Source of the DNA: Solirubrobacter sp963848475
GTDB lineage: Bacteria > Actinomycetota > Thermoleophilia > Solirubrobacterales > Solirubrobacteraceae
Assembly (NCBI GenBank): GCA_963848475.1
Contig: CAWKDW010000004.1
Span: 62,001-126,000, forward strand
Length of the DNA: 64,000 nt
Direction: 5' to 3'
Shown here: in pieces, positions 10,241 to 20,959 of the stretch
How positions within the stretch are numbered: position 1 is the first letter of the stretch
Layout of the letters: each line of letters starts with the position of its first letter
Notes under the pieces: generated by a model
Database searches by the model: none
What the model was told of the DNA's origin: nothing
What the model saw: only the letters and a program-made list of their open reading frames with translations
Program-made: the position numbers and the translations under genes

Positions 10241-13200
10241 ATGCGACGCGCGTGGTTGGTCCTGGTGCCGCTGCTGCTGGCCGCGGCGGCCTGGTGGGGG
10301 TTCTCCTCGGGAGCCGGAGCGGCCGACGATCCGCCGCTGAGCGCGCGCCCCGCGCTCGGCGTCGCCGACACGGCGACGGTGCTGATGGGCGCCGCGGGCG
10401 ATGAGATCTGGGCCTACCGCCGGCTCCCGCGCGAGACGGGGCTGCCCGCCGGCGTGGAGCTCGGCCCGGCCGCCGGGACCGCGCAGCAGCTCGCATTCCT
10501 GCGCTGGACCGACGCCACGGGCTGGCAGGTCGCGGAGACGCCGCAGGACGCGGCCGGCGCGACCTATCGCGGCCCCGACCCCAACCGCAGCTCGGCGAGG
10601 ATCACGCCAGGCGGAGGCGGTCTGCTGGTCGGCCGGGGCAGCGCGGGCGTGACCGTGCTCGCGCGCAGGCCGGGCGGGCACTTCCGCGAGGCGCCGCCGG
10701 TCCCGGCGGGCTCTTGCGCGCGGCGGACCCGACCGCGACGCCGACTCCGGCCGCGTCGCCTGACGCGACCGCCTCGCCCGAGGCGACTGCTTCGCCTGGC
10801 GCGACCGCGTCGCCCGACGCGACCGCTACGCCGTCGCCACCGCCACGCCGACGGCCACCGCCCGACGCGCCGCCGCCGACCGCCTCGCCTGACGCCACCG
10901 TCTCTCCGACGGCCACCGCTTCGCCCGCCGCGGCCCCGAACCGCGCCGAGACGATCGCCGACGACGCCGGCTCCGGCCGCGTCGCCGACGCCGCCTACGA
11001 GGACGGCGGCCAGCTGCACGCGCTGTTCGGCGTGCTCGGCCGGCGCGCCGAGGACGCGGTCCTGCACTACGACGACGGGGCGCGCGAGTGGACGCGCGAG
11101 CCGGTCGAACTCGCCGGCGCGCAGCTCGACGGCTTCGACATCCTCGCGCTCGACGCCGCGGGCACCGACGCGTGGCTGCTCGGCGTCGACGGTGCCGGGA
11201 CGTTCGCGCTCTTCCAGCGCACGGACGCCCGCTGGGAGCCGCGCCCGCTCGCGCTGCCCGGCCGGGCTCACGCCGCTTCCCGCGGGCTCGCACCCGCTGA
11301 CGGTCACCGCCGACGGCCTCTGGATCGACGCCGCGCTCCGGGGCGCCACGGACGCCACGTTCTTCCGCGCCGCCGACGGGACCCTCACTTCGTGGTGCGA
11401 CGCCGGTTGCGATCATGGCTTCAACGCGCGCTTCTCGCGCGGCCAGGGCTATCGCTCGATCGGCTTCGCCGGCGGCGGCCGCGTGATCTCCAACCCGCTT
11501 CCGCCCGGCGGCACCGACGAGGACAACCGCGGCGCGTACCTCGTCCGCCGCGGCGACGACTTCGTGCGGATGCCGGGCGGCGGCGGCTCCTATCGGCCGA
11601 GCGCCGCATTCAGCTCGCCCGACGACGGCTGGCTCGAGGGACCCGTGCAGGTCTCGGCCGAACCGGCGCCCGACCGTCTGCAGCCGTGGCCGGTGGCCGT
11701 GCGCGCGCCGCTCACCGCGGCGGTCTCCGCGCCCGGCCAGGCGGCGGGATCGGTGGACTCCGCCGCGCTCGCGGTCGGCCAGGAGGGTGGCGTGCTGCGC
11801 TACGCACCCGGGCGCCGGCTGGACGCGCGAGTTCCTGCTGGCCTCGAGCGGCGCGGTGTCCAAGCCGCTGCTGCGCGGCGTCGCCTGGCCGGAGCCGGGC
11901 CGCGCGCACGCCGTCGGCGACCTCGGCGCGATGTGGATGTGGCGCGCCGAGACCGGTCTCTGGGAACGCGATCCCGCGGCGCCGATCGGCTTCGAGGCCA
12001 ACCTGATGGGGATCGCCTTCCAGCCCGGCGATCCGCTGCGCGGCTACGCGGTCGGCAAGGAGGGCGCGTTGCTGCGCTACGACAAGACGTGGACGCAGGA
12101 GCCGCTGCCAGAGGGCTTCGCCGGCGCCGAACTTCACGAGCGTCGCCTTCGCCGGCGCCCAGGCGCTGGTCGCCGCGGGCGGCGACCTGCTCGTCAACGA
12201 CGGCGCCGGCTGGCACGCCGACCCGGGCGTCCGCGCGCTGTTCGCGACGCTGCCGGGCGCCGACCCCGCGGTTCGTCGCCGTCGCCGGCCTGCCCGACGG
12301 CGGCGCGGTCGCGGCGGGCGCCGGCTTCGTGATCGAGCGCGACGGGCCCGACGACGCCGTGGCGCTTCTCGACCCAGCCGCTGCTCGGCGTCACGCCGGT
12401 CGCGCTCGCCGCGTTCCGCTCGGGCGGAGCGGTTCGCGCGCTCGCCGCCGTCCAGCCGCAGCTGCCCGTACCCGGTGCCGGACCTGCTGCCGGAGACCGG
12501 GCCGGACTCGCCGCCGCCGCTCGTCCCGCCGTTCCCGCTCCCCGGCGACGGCTACCTCGTGCGCGAGACCGACAGCGGCTGGCGCGACGAGCAGCGCACC
12601 GCGTTCGCCGGCTCGACCGCCGACCGGCCCGTGAAGTCCGACCCGATCGGCGCGCTGCTGGTCGACGGCGACGGCGAAGGCTGGGCGCTCGGCGGCTGGA
12701 GCGGCGAGTCCGACGCCGCCGGGCGCGGCAACGGCAACCGCTCCACCCAGGGCCGCGCGGACCGCACGCGCGTGCAGACCGCGGCCGTCGCTGCGCTACG
12801 CGACCGGCGCCCAGCCCGCGCAGCCGCCCGCGCTCGTCCGCACCGGCAGCGACTTCGCGCGCGCCGTCGCGCGCTTCGCGATCGGCGGACACGCGCAGTG
12901 CGAGTCGCCGTGCGCGGACCTGCGCGATCAGTCGATCGGGCCCGACCGCACGCTGCGCGCCGCCAAGCAGCTCGCCGGCGAGCTCTCGACCCAGCCGGGC
13001 GGCCCGCGGATGCTGCTCTACACCGGCGGGCGCCTGGCGCCTGAGGAGACCTTGACCGCGCGCGAGGCCGCGCGCTACGCCGAGCTGCTGCAGCCGGGCG
13101 CCCCCGCATACGCCGCACCGTCCGCGGCCGACACCGCGAGCGGCAACGCCACCGCGTTCAGCGGCGCGTTCGCGGGGGCGCCGGCACCGTTCGGGCTCGG

Positions 13201-14780
13201 CGCCGCGCCGGCGGGAGTGACCCCGCTGGCGGAGACCGCGCCGGCGGCGCCCGGCGCGCGCACGCACTACGCCTTCGACTCGGCCGGCTCCGGCGGCACC
13301 GTGCGCGTGATCGTGATCGACAACTCGCGCGGCTCGCTCGCGGCGTCGGACCCGTACCAGAACCCGCCCGAGCCGCAGCTGCCGTGGTTGAAGGTCGCGC
13401 TCGCGAGCGCGCGCGCCGCGGCGATCCCGGCGATCGTCGTCGGCAGCCGCGACCTCAACTCGCGCTTCCAGCCCAGCCTCAACGTCGCCACCGACGCGGA
13501 CGAGGTCGCGAAGGTGCTGGTCGACGGCGGCGCGTCCGCGTACTTCTTCGAGCGCCCGGAGGAGAACCGCGTCTACCCGATCCCGAGCGGCGCCGGCGTG
13601 ACGATCCCGGCCTTCGGCACCGGCACGCTCGGCTACCGCTCGGCGCTCGCCAACACCAGCACCGGAGCGGACGCCGTCTTCGGCGACGCGGGCTTGCTGC
13701 TGGCCGAGGTCGACACCGCCAAGCGCGACCCGGCGACCAACCGCGCGCCGGTCGTCGCCCGGCTGCTCCCGGTGATCTCGGAGCTGACGCTGCAGGCGGT
13801 CGACGGGACGCTCCTGCGCCGCTCACGGCCCTCGCTCTTCCAGGGCCTCGGCCGGCGCCCGGCGGGCGGCGACCGCTGGGGCGCCGCGGTCGGCGGCGGC
13901 GATCCGCAGCCGCCCGGCTCGGATCCCTACACCGCGTTCCCGGCGCAGCCGTGCGCCGGCCCGGCGTGCTCGACGCGGATCGCGCCGGAGTACGAGTTCA
14001 CGTCCTCGGCGCCCGACATCGGCGACTTCGTGGCCCAGGACCCCGCGTCGACGAACCTGCGCAAGCCGCTGATCGGCGCCGACGACAAGGTCGTCAGCGA
14101 CCATCGCTCCGGGCTCTTCTGCCCGTTCAACGCCGGCAAGACGACGATCACGGTCAAGGCCGGCGGGCTCGCCTACTCGTCCGAGATCACCGTCCAGGCC
14201 GGCTCCGTGCAGCGGCCGTGCGGCACGCGACCGCTGGATCCGTCGCGCTTCAAGCCCGCGGCGCCCGCGGCCGCCGCCGCCGTGCCGCCCGCGCCCGCTC
14301 CGGCGCCGGCTCCCGCCCCCGCGCCGGTCGCCCCGCCACCGCCGCCGCCGCCGCGCGGCGACCCCGGCGGCCGCGAAGGCGAAGCCGCGGGCGACGCCGC
14401 CGCCCGCGCCGCAGCAGTCGATCCCGCCGCCGGTCGACGATCCTGTCCCGCCGCCGCGCTCGACGGCGCGCGGTGCGACTCCCGCCGCTCCGCCGCCGCC
14501 CGCGGGCGCCTTCGCGCGCCCGATCCCGCCCGGCGGCGCGGTCATCCGCGTGCACGAGGAGAAGCGCGAGGAAGAGGTCGCGCCCGAGTCCTCCTCGGCC
14601 GCCGTCGCCTACCGCTTCGAAGAGCACGCGCCGACCAGCGTCTTCCTCTACGGCGTGATCGTCCTCGCCGCCTTCGCGGGCGCGACCCTGCGGCTCGGCA
14701 TCCGCCGCCGCGAGCGCGGCATCGCGGCGGCCGCCGCCCACATCCCCTCGAGAGACCCCTACAGGAGCCGCCGCCCATGA
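10241..14780 (+). CDS. Giant secreted propeller/phosphoesterase-like surface protein with C-terminal membrane anchor (about ten frame breaks)
   Basis: About 1,510 residues after reconciling breaks near 10710, 11260, 11811, 12127, 12265, 12356, 12466, 12783 and 14355 (the first needs one missing or two extra bases). Order: signal peptide; propeller-like repeats; Ala/Ser/Pro/Thr-rich linker (10730-10935); further DDGW- and GEGWALGGW-type propeller blades; then a region (about 12840-13850) with FAIGGHAQCESPC, LLYTGGRL, VIVIDNSRGSLA and IPAIVVGSRDLNS that reads like a degenerate calcineurin-type phosphoesterase; an Ig-like segment; a long Pro/Ala stretch; and a single C-terminal helix (FLYGVIVLAAFAG) with RRRER stop-transfer. 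The phosphoesterase reading is tentative. Cell-surface location is well supported by the two hydrophobic ends. Confidence 0.55.
10730..10935 (+). repeat. Low-complexity repeat coding an Ala/Ser/Pro/Asp/Thr linker
   Basis: Imperfect tandem units of about 12-18 bases encode strings of ASPDAT, ASPEAT and TATPT. They form the linker between the first propeller part and the rest of the giant secreted protein. Register changes inside the tract (about 10830-10870) suggest additional small indels here. Confidence 0.6.
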
Positions 14781-15537
14781 GAAAGCACGCCGCGCTCGTC
14801 CTCGCGCTGCTCGCCGTCGTCCTCTCCTTCACCGGCGTGGCCGACGCGGCGCGGGAGGCAGCCGTGAGGATCGTCTCCAAACCGCGGCCGAACGCGGTGC
14901 TCAAGCTCGACAGGAAGGGCAAGTTCCCGGCCAAGGCGATCCCGAAGGTCACGGCCGCCAAGCGCGCGGACCGGCTCGGCGGCAAGACCGCGGCCGACCT
15001 GACCGGCGACCTGCGACCCGCAGTCGGTCGACCTCGGCACCTGGTGCCTGCAGGCCGCGCCGTTCCCGCTGCCCAACGAGGACATCGGCCGCAACGACTT
15101 CTTCTACGCCACCGCCGCGTGCGTGGAGGCCGGCGGCTTCCTGCCCACGGCCGCCGCAGCTGATCGGTGCCGCTTCGCGCGTGAAGCTCGCCTCGACGAT
15201 CGACGACGTCCCGGTCAGCTCCTCACCCGACGTCGACGCCTCCGACGGGCTCAAGGACCGCCGCGAGATGTCCGCGACGCTGGTGACCACCCAGGCCGGC
15301 TCGAGCGCCTCCGGCTCGCAGGGCGTCAGCGAAGGCTCCCGCGGTGACCCGAAGGCGGGCGAGCCGGACCCGGTCCCGCTGCCCGCCAACCCGTCGCCGC
15401 AGTCGCTGCAGTACGTGACCGTCTACGACAACCACGACAAGGGCGGCTTCGCGGGCTCCAAGCCGGTCTCCTCGCCGGAGACGTTCCGCTGCGGCTTCAA
15501 CAAGGCCCAGGGGCAGAGCGCCACCGAAGAGGGGTGA
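14777..15537 (+). CDS. Secreted protein of unknown function (two frame breaks)
   Basis: 252 residues when extra bases near 15008 and 15163 are discounted. The ATG overlaps the previous stop (ATGA) and has CAGGAG upstream. Signal peptide with cleavage after GVADA, then a basic segment ending in ADRLGGKTAADLTG, followed by a short Cys-containing motif region (CDPQSVDLGTWCLQ, NDFFYATAACVEAGG) and a Gly/Ser/Pro-rich C-terminus. I do not recognise the family. The Cys-bearing block looks like the conserved core. Last gene of the FtsH-like/secreted-protein operon, directly upstream of the phosphate regulon. Confidence 0.6.
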
Positions 15538-15589
15538 CCCGCTCCGCGAGCCGACTGGAGCCGGTTCGCAACGTGGCCGTGGATCGTGA

Positions 15590-15617
15590 GTTCACAACTT
15601 GTTCACGCGTGGTTCAC
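15590..15617 (+). promoter_or_regulatory. Pho-box: three GTTCAC repeats with 11-bp period
   Basis: GTTCAC occurs at 15590, 15601 and 15612, exactly 11 bases apart. Actinobacterial PHO boxes bound by PhoP/PhoB are direct repeats of 11-nt units with a GTTCAC core, so this is a strong candidate operator for the DNA-binding protein starting at 15664 and possibly for the whole pst operon. Confidence 0.8.
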
Positions 15618-15663
15618 GAGTCCGTAACCGGGTTCGGCGGCGCGCGCATGAGGGTGTGCCGCG

Positions 15664-16023
15664 ATGCACACGACAGAGCAGATCGAGGTCCTGAGCGCGG
15701 CGGAGCTGGAGGTTCGACCCTCCGAGCACATCGCTCGTGCTCGCGGTCGCACGCTCTCACTGTCCGTTCGCGAGCTCGACCTGCTCGCGGCGCTCGCACG
15801 GCGTGAGGGGAAGGTCGTCAGCCGGGGAGAGCTGTACGAAACGGTCTGGGGCGCGCCGCTGCGCGGGCAGGATCGCTCGGTGGACGTCTATGTCCACAAG
15901 CTGCGGACGAAGCTGACGGCGGCGCTGCCGGAATGGGCGTTCATCCATACCCATTTCGGGTTCGGCTATCGCTTCCAGCCCGAACCTTCACAGCCTTTTC
16001 ACAAGACGGGCACAGGTCAGTAA
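15664..16023 (+). CDS. Stand-alone OmpR/PhoB-type winged-helix DNA-binding protein (no receiver)
   Basis: 119 residues consisting only of a Trans_reg_C winged helix: LSVRELDLLAALARREGKVV, then RGELYETVWG, RSVDVYVHKLRTKL and HTHFGFGYRF. The C-terminal half is very close to the response regulator at 20960 (RSVDVFVRKLRSKL, HTHFGIGYRF), so the two probably read similar DNA sites. There is no receiver domain and no upstream in-frame remnant of one. It is preceded by one Pho-box block and its 3' end contains another that lies before pstS. Likely a phosphate-regulon regulator or competitor of the full-length regulator; this role is inferred. Confidence 0.8.
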   Translation: MHTTEQIEVLSAAELEVRPSEHIARARGRTLSLSVRELDLLAALARREGKVVSRGELYETVWGAPLRGQDRSVDVYVHKLRTKLTAALPEWAFIHTHFGFGYRFQPEPSQPFHKTGTGQ

Positions 16024-16024
16024 C
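15987..16024 (+). promoter_or_regulatory. Second Pho-box block upstream of pstS
   Basis: Units TTCAC (15987), TTCAC (15998), GGCAC (16009) and GTAAC (16020) recur with the same 11-base period inside the last codons and stop of the preceding gene. The block ends 60 bases before pstS. The first two units match the GTTCAC consensus well and the last two are degraded. Confidence 0.65.
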
Positions 16025-16083
16025 AAGGTCTAGTCGCCGGCCTGCGAGGGTCGCCGGCTCATAGTTAGAGAAGGAAGGGTTTG

Positions 16084-17206
16084 ATGATGAATCGGTCTAT
16101 GCCCGTGTTCGCGGCTGCTGCCGTGGCGCTGGCACTCGGCGTCTCCGCGTGCGGCGCCTCCAATGAGAGCGACACCCCGGCCGCGAGCACCGGTGACAGC
16201 ACCCCTGCGGCGACCGCGGCGGCCGTCTCCGGCAACCTCGTCGGCGCGGGTTCGAGCGCTCAGGAGGCCGCGCAGGCGGCGTGGATCGCCGGGTTCCAGG
16301 AAGCCAACCCCGATGCGACGGTCGCCTATGACCCGGTCGGCTCCGGCGGCGGTCGCGAGCAGTTCATCGCCGGCGGCACGCAGTACGGCGGCACCGACGC
16401 CGCACCTCGCGGACGAGGAGCTGACCAAGGCGCAGGAGCGCTGCGGCGGCGTCGACAACCTGATCGAGATCCCGGTCTACGTCTCGCCGATCGCGGTCAT
16501 CTACAACCTCGAGGGCGTCGAGAACCTGCAGCTCTCGCCGGAGACGCTGGCCAAGATCTTCAAGCAGGAGATCAAGACCTGGGACGACGCGGCGATCAAG
16601 GCCGACAACCCTGACGCCACGCTCCCGAGCGAGCGCATCACGGTCGTCAACCGCTCTGACGAGTCGGGCACGACCGAGAACTTCACGGAGTACCTGGCCG
16701 CCGCGGCCCCCGACGTGTGGACCGTCGAGCCGAGCGGGGATTGGCCGATCAAGGGCGGCGAGGCCGCGCAGGGCACCTCCGGCGTCGTCGATGCCGTCAA
16801 GGCCGGCAAGGGCGCGATCGGCTACGCCGACGCCAGCCAGGCCGGCGACCTCGGCACGGCAACCGTCAAGGTCGGCGAGGAGTTCGTCGGGCCGACGGCC
16901 GAGGCGGCCGCCAAGGTCGTCGAGGTCTCCAAGGAGACCGACGATCCGGGCGCGCACGTGTTCACGTACGACCTCGATCGCATCACGACCGAGTCCGGCA
17001 CGTACCCGATCGTGCTCGTCTCCTACGACATGGCGTGCACGAAGTACGACGATCCGGCGCAGGCCGCGCTGGTCAAGGGCTACCTCAACTACGTGATCAG
17101 CTCCGAGGGCCAGCAGGCGGCCGCGACCAACGCCGGCTCGGCGCCGATCAGCGACGCGGTCCGGACGAAGATCCAGCCGTCGGTCGACGCGATCGTCACG
17201 AGCTAA
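16084..17206 (+). CDS. pstS: Phosphate ABC transporter substrate-binding lipoprotein (one frame break)
   Basis: 373 residues when one extra C at 16405-16406 is discounted. Lipoprotein signal with lipobox GVSAC (Cys23). PstS features include GAGSSAQ, YDPVGSGGGREQF, FKQEIKTWDD, RSDESGTTENFTEYL and KGAIGYAD, which form the phosphate site. ATG at 16084 (or 16087) is preferred over the TTG at 16081 because AAGGAAGG lies just upstream. It binds periplasmic/extracytoplasmic phosphate and delivers it to PstCA. First gene of pstSCAB-phoU, preceded by Pho-box repeats. Confidence 0.93.
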
Positions 17207-17239
17207 GACACCACTACCAACGAACTGGAGCTGAGAGAC

Positions 17240-18190
17240 GTGAGCGCCGCACCTGTCGACGACCTGCAATCCGTAGTTCGCGGCGGGGCCCTGAGGGGCG
17301 GCGCCGGCGATCGCGTCTTTCGCAGCCTCGCGATCTCCGCGGGCGTGGCTCATCCTGGCCACGCTCGCCGGAGTCGCCCTATTTCTGATCGTGAAGGCGT
17401 GGCCGGCGATCACGGCCGACGGCTCCGCGATCCCCGGCGGCGAGGGCCTGGTCAAGTTCATCTGGCCACTCGCCTTCGGCACGCTCGTGGCCGCGACGAT
17501 CGCAATCGTCGTCGCGGTCCCGCTGGCGGTCGCGGTCGCGCTGTTCATCAGCCACATCGCGCCGCGGCGGATCGCCGAGCCGATGAGCTACGTCATCGAC
17601 CTGCTGGCGGCGATCCCGAGCGTCATCTACGGCCTCTGGGGCATCGCCGTCCTCGGCCCCTACTCCGTCGGGCTGCTGCGGTGGCTGGAGGACAACCTCG
17701 GCTTCATCCCGTTCTTCAAGGGCCCGGCGTCCGCGACCGGCCGCACGATGCTCATCGCCGGCCTCGTCCTCGCGGTCATGATCCTGCCGATCATCACGGC
17801 CGTCACGCGGTCGGTGTTCGAGCAGACCCCGCGGCGCCTGCAGGAGGGCGCGCTGGCGCTCGGCGCGACACGCTGGGAGAGCATCCGGCTGACGGTGCTG
17901 CCGTTCGGCCGCTCGGCGATCATCAGCGCTTCGATGCTGGGTCTCGGTCGCGCGCTGGGTGAGACGATGGCCGTCGCCATCGTGCTCTCGGTCTCCGGGC
18001 GGCGTGACGTTCAACCTGATCGGTTCCGGGAACCCCTCGACGATCGCGGCCAACATCGCGCTCGACTTCCCCGAGTCCTCCGGGGTGACGGTCAACGCGC
18101 TGATCGCCTCCGGCCTTGTCCTCTTCGCCGTGACGCTGCGTGGTCAACATGGCCGCGCGCGACGTCATCAACCGTCAGGTCCGGATCTGA
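17240..18190 (+). CDS. pstC: Phosphate ABC transporter permease PstC (three frame breaks)
   Basis: 315 residues when three extra bases are discounted (about 17342, 17998 and 18138). GTG start has GGAG upstream. Six-helix permease with the coupling-helix region RLQEGALALGATRWESI and GLGRALGETMAVAIV, the standard PstC EAA-type signature. The restored C-terminus reads NMAARDVINRQVRI and stops one base before pstA. Integral membrane subunit pairing with PstA. Confidence 0.92.
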
Positions 18191-18191
18191 G

Positions 18192-19365
18192 ATGAGCACC
18201 GAACCGAGCGAACGCGACAAAGTGTCCGAGCCGACGTCAGACGAGCCGCACGTGCACCCGCCGTCACCGGCGACGAACGTGCACTCGACCGAGGTCGAGG
18301 CTCCCCCGACCTCCCGGCCGCCGCGTCATCGCCCACCCGCCCAGATCGCCGGCGTCGTACTCCCGGCCTGGGCGCCGTGGGTCGCCGTGGCGGGCGCCGC
18401 GGCGGTCATGCTGGTCTTCAGCCTGATCAGGGGCTTCAACCTCGCGCTGTTCGTCGTCGGCACCGTGGTGCTCGGCGGCGCCGCGCAGTACTTCTGGTCG
18501 CGGTCCGTCGAAGGCCCGCGCCGCGCGACCGACCGGGGCGTCGCCTACGCCATCGTCGCGGCGTTCGCGCTGGCCTTGACGCCGCTGGTGTCGCTGCTCT
18601 ACACCGTGATCTCGCGCGGCCTGCCCCGCTTCGACAGCACGTTCTTCACGTGGTCGATGCGCGGCGTGATCGGCGAAGGCGGCGGCGGGATCCACGCGAT
18701 CTACGGCACGCTGATCATCACCGCCTGCGCGACCATCATCTCGGTGCCGATCGGCATCATGGCCGCGATCTACCTGCAGGAGTACGGCATCGGGCGTCTC
18801 AAGCGCGCCCTGACGTTCTTCGTCGACGTCATGACCGGCATCCCGTCGATCGTCGCCGGTCTGTTCGCCTTCGCCGTGTTCTCGATCTTCTTCGGGCCGG
18901 GCATTCGCATGGGCATCATGGGCTCGGTCGCACTCTCGCTGTTGATGATCCCGATCGTCGTGCGCTCCACCGAGGAGATGCTGCGGATCGTGCCCGAACT
19001 CGTTGCGGGAGGCCTCCTATGCGCTCGGGGTGCCGAAGTGGCGGACGATCACGAAGGTCGTCCTGCCGACGGCGCTCGGGGGCATCGTCACCGGCGTGGT
19101 GCTGGCGATCGCCCGCATCATCGGCGAGACCGCCCCACTGCTGATCACGACCGGCGTCGTGTCGTCGGTCAACACCAACCCGTTCGACGGCCGCATGAAC
19201 AACCTCGCGGTCTTCGCCTTCAGCTCCTACAAGTCGCCCGGCGTGCCGCCCCAGCCGTCGATCGACCGGGCCTGGACGGCCGCTCTCGTACTGATCCTGA
19301 TCGTGATGGTGCTCAACGTCACCGCGCGCCTCATCTACCGCCGTTTCGGCACGGAGATCCGATGA
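18192..19365 (+). CDS. pstA: Phosphate ABC transporter permease PstA (one frame break)
   Basis: 390 residues when one extra C in the run at 18993-18995 is discounted. A roughly 60-residue hydrophilic Pro/Thr/His-rich N-terminus precedes three extra hydrophobic segments and then the PstA core: GGIHAIYGTLIITA, GIPSIVAGLFAFAVF and the EAA loop SLREASYALGVPKWRTI, ending with IARIIGETAPLL. The long N-terminal extension is larger than in typical PstA (about 280-300 residues). Stop overlaps pstB (ATGA). Confidence 0.92.
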
Positions 19366-20162
19366 CTGCAATGACCGAGGTCGCAGCGAAGACCATCAAG
19401 GTCACCGACCTGAACCTCTACTACGGCAAGTTCCTGGCGGTCAAGGACGTCAACGTCACGCTCCAGCCGAACAAGGTCACGGCGCTGATCGGGTCCTCGG
19501 GCTGCGGCAAGTCGACGTTCCTGCGCTCGCTGAACCGCATGCACGAGCTCGTGATCGGCGCGTACGCGGAGGGCGAGGTGCTGCTCGACGACGTCGACAT
19601 CTACGCCACCGGCACCGATCCGGTCGCCGTCCGCCGGCAGGTCGGCATGGTCTTCCAGGCGCCGAACCCGTTCCCGACGATGTCGATCTACGACAACGTG
19701 GCGGCCGGCCTGAAGCTCAATAGCCGCAAGATGAAGAAGGCCGACATGGACGACATCGTCGAGCGCTCGCTGCGCGGCGCGAACCTCTGGGAAGAGGTCA
19801 AGGACCGGCTCGGCAAGCCGGGGATGGGGCTGTCGGGCGGCCAGCAGCAGCGCCTGTGCATCGCCCGCGCGACCGCGGTCGAGCCCGACGTGCTGTTGAT
19901 GGACGAGCCCGCCTCGGCGCTGGACCCGATCTCCACGCTGGCGATCGAGGACCTGATCCTCGAGCTCAAGAAGCAGTACACGATCGTCATCGTCACCCAC
20001 AACATGCAGCAGGCGAGTCGCTCGAGCGACATGACCGCGTTCTTCAACATCGAAGGAACGGGTAAACCAGGACGACTGGTCGAGATGGATACGACTGAGA
20101 AGATCTTCTCCAATCCGACTCAGCAGGAGACCGAGGACTACGTCAGCGGCCGGTTCGGCTGA
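19362..20162 (+). CDS. pstB: Phosphate ABC transporter ATP-binding protein
   Basis: 266 residues, uninterrupted. Walker A GSSGCGKST, Q-loop VFQAPNPFP, ABC signature LSGGQQQRLCIARA, Walker B VLLMDEPASALD and switch His in VTHNMQQA, all as in PstB. Full family length. Starts with ATGA overlap on pstA and is followed 19 bases later by phoU. Cytosolic ATPase driving PstCA. Confidence 0.96.
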   Translation: MTAMTEVAAKTIKVTDLNLYYGKFLAVKDVNVTLQPNKVTALIGSSGCGKSTFLRSLNRMHELVIGAYAEGEVLLDDVDIYATGTDPVAVRRQVGMVFQAPNPFPTMSIYDNVAAGLKLNSRKMKKADMDDIVERSLRGANLWEEVKDRLGKPGMGLSGGQQQRLCIARATAVEPDVLLMDEPASALDPISTLAIEDLILELKKQYTIVIVTHNMQQASRSSDMTAFFNIEGTGKPGRLVEMDTTEKIFSNPTQQETEDYVSGRFG

Positions 20163-20181
20163 TTCCGAGAAAGCAGATCCA

Positions 20182-20856
20182 ATGACAAGCCGCCAGCAGT
20201 TTCAAGAGGAACTCCGCAGCCTCGAACATCAGGCGCTTGGGGGGATCGATCTCGTCGTCGCCACGCTGAACCGCACGCTCGAGGCACTCGAGCACCAGGA
20301 CATCGAGCTCGCGTCGATCGTCATCCACGACGACGACCGGATCGACGGCCGCTATCTGGAGGTCCAGCAGGGCATCTTGAGTCTGCTGGCGCTGCAGGCG
20401 CCGGTGGCCTCCGATCTGCGGACGGTCGCCGCGCTGCTGCACGTGATCAAGCACGTGGAGCGCATGGGCGATCAGTGCGTGAACATCGCCAAGATGCTGC
20501 CCGTCGTGGGCTACGAGCCGCCCAAGGACGAGGCGCTGCTCGGGTTCATCTTCAAGATGGGCCGGCTGGCGCGCTCGGAGGTCGAGCAGTGCAAGCAGGC
20601 CTTCCTGCTGCGCGACGTCGCCGTCGCGGAGGACCTGGTGCGCCAGGACGCCGAGATCAACCGGCTCAATCGCTGCGTGTTCTCGCGCGCGGTGGAGATC
20701 GGCACCGACGCCGATCGCCGCGAGTGGGCGATGTCGATGATGCTCGTCGCGCGGGCTTTGGAGCGGATCGGCGACAACGCCGTCGACATCGGCGAGCAGG
20801 TCGCATTCGTGGTCACCGGCGAGTTCCGGGAGTTCTCGGACGCATCGCACGTTTGA
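20182..20856 (+). CDS. phoU: Phosphate-specific transport accessory protein PhoU
   Basis: 224 residues forming two three-helix PhoU repeats. Metal-binding helix signatures are present as HDDDRIDGRYLEVQQ in repeat 1 and RQDAEINRLNRCVF in repeat 2, with the paired VAALLHVIKHVERMGDQCVNIAK and ALERIGDNAVDIGEQ helices. PhoU links PstB activity to the PhoR/PhoB-type two-component system and represses the regulon when phosphate is plentiful. Uninterrupted frame; last gene of the pst operon. Confidence 0.95.
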   Translation: MTSRQQFQEELRSLEHQALGGIDLVVATLNRTLEALEHQDIELASIVIHDDDRIDGRYLEVQQGILSLLALQAPVASDLRTVAALLHVIKHVERMGDQCVNIAKMLPVVGYEPPKDEALLGFIFKMGRLARSEVEQCKQAFLLRDVAVAEDLVRQDAEINRLNRCVFSRAVEIGTDADRREWAMSMMLVARALERIGDNAVDIGEQVAFVVTGEFREFSDASHV

Positions 20857-20959
20857 CGGGCTCGCAGCGAGGATCCGGTGATCCGCTTGTAAAGAGGTGG
20901 TTACCCTGGGGTTTGGTGACTCGATCAGAACCCGTTCGGTAGCTACTCTCCGCAGCGAG

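Noticed and set aside
15700..15730. T-arm-like sequence GGAGGTTCGACCCTCC, possible tRNA
   Set aside because: No acceptor, D or anticodon arms surround it, and it lies in frame inside the winged-helix gene at 15664.
20870..20945. Third Pho-box block before the response regulator at 20960
   Set aside because: GTTACC and GTGACT fragments are present, but spacing is not 11 bases and matches to GTTCAC are poor.
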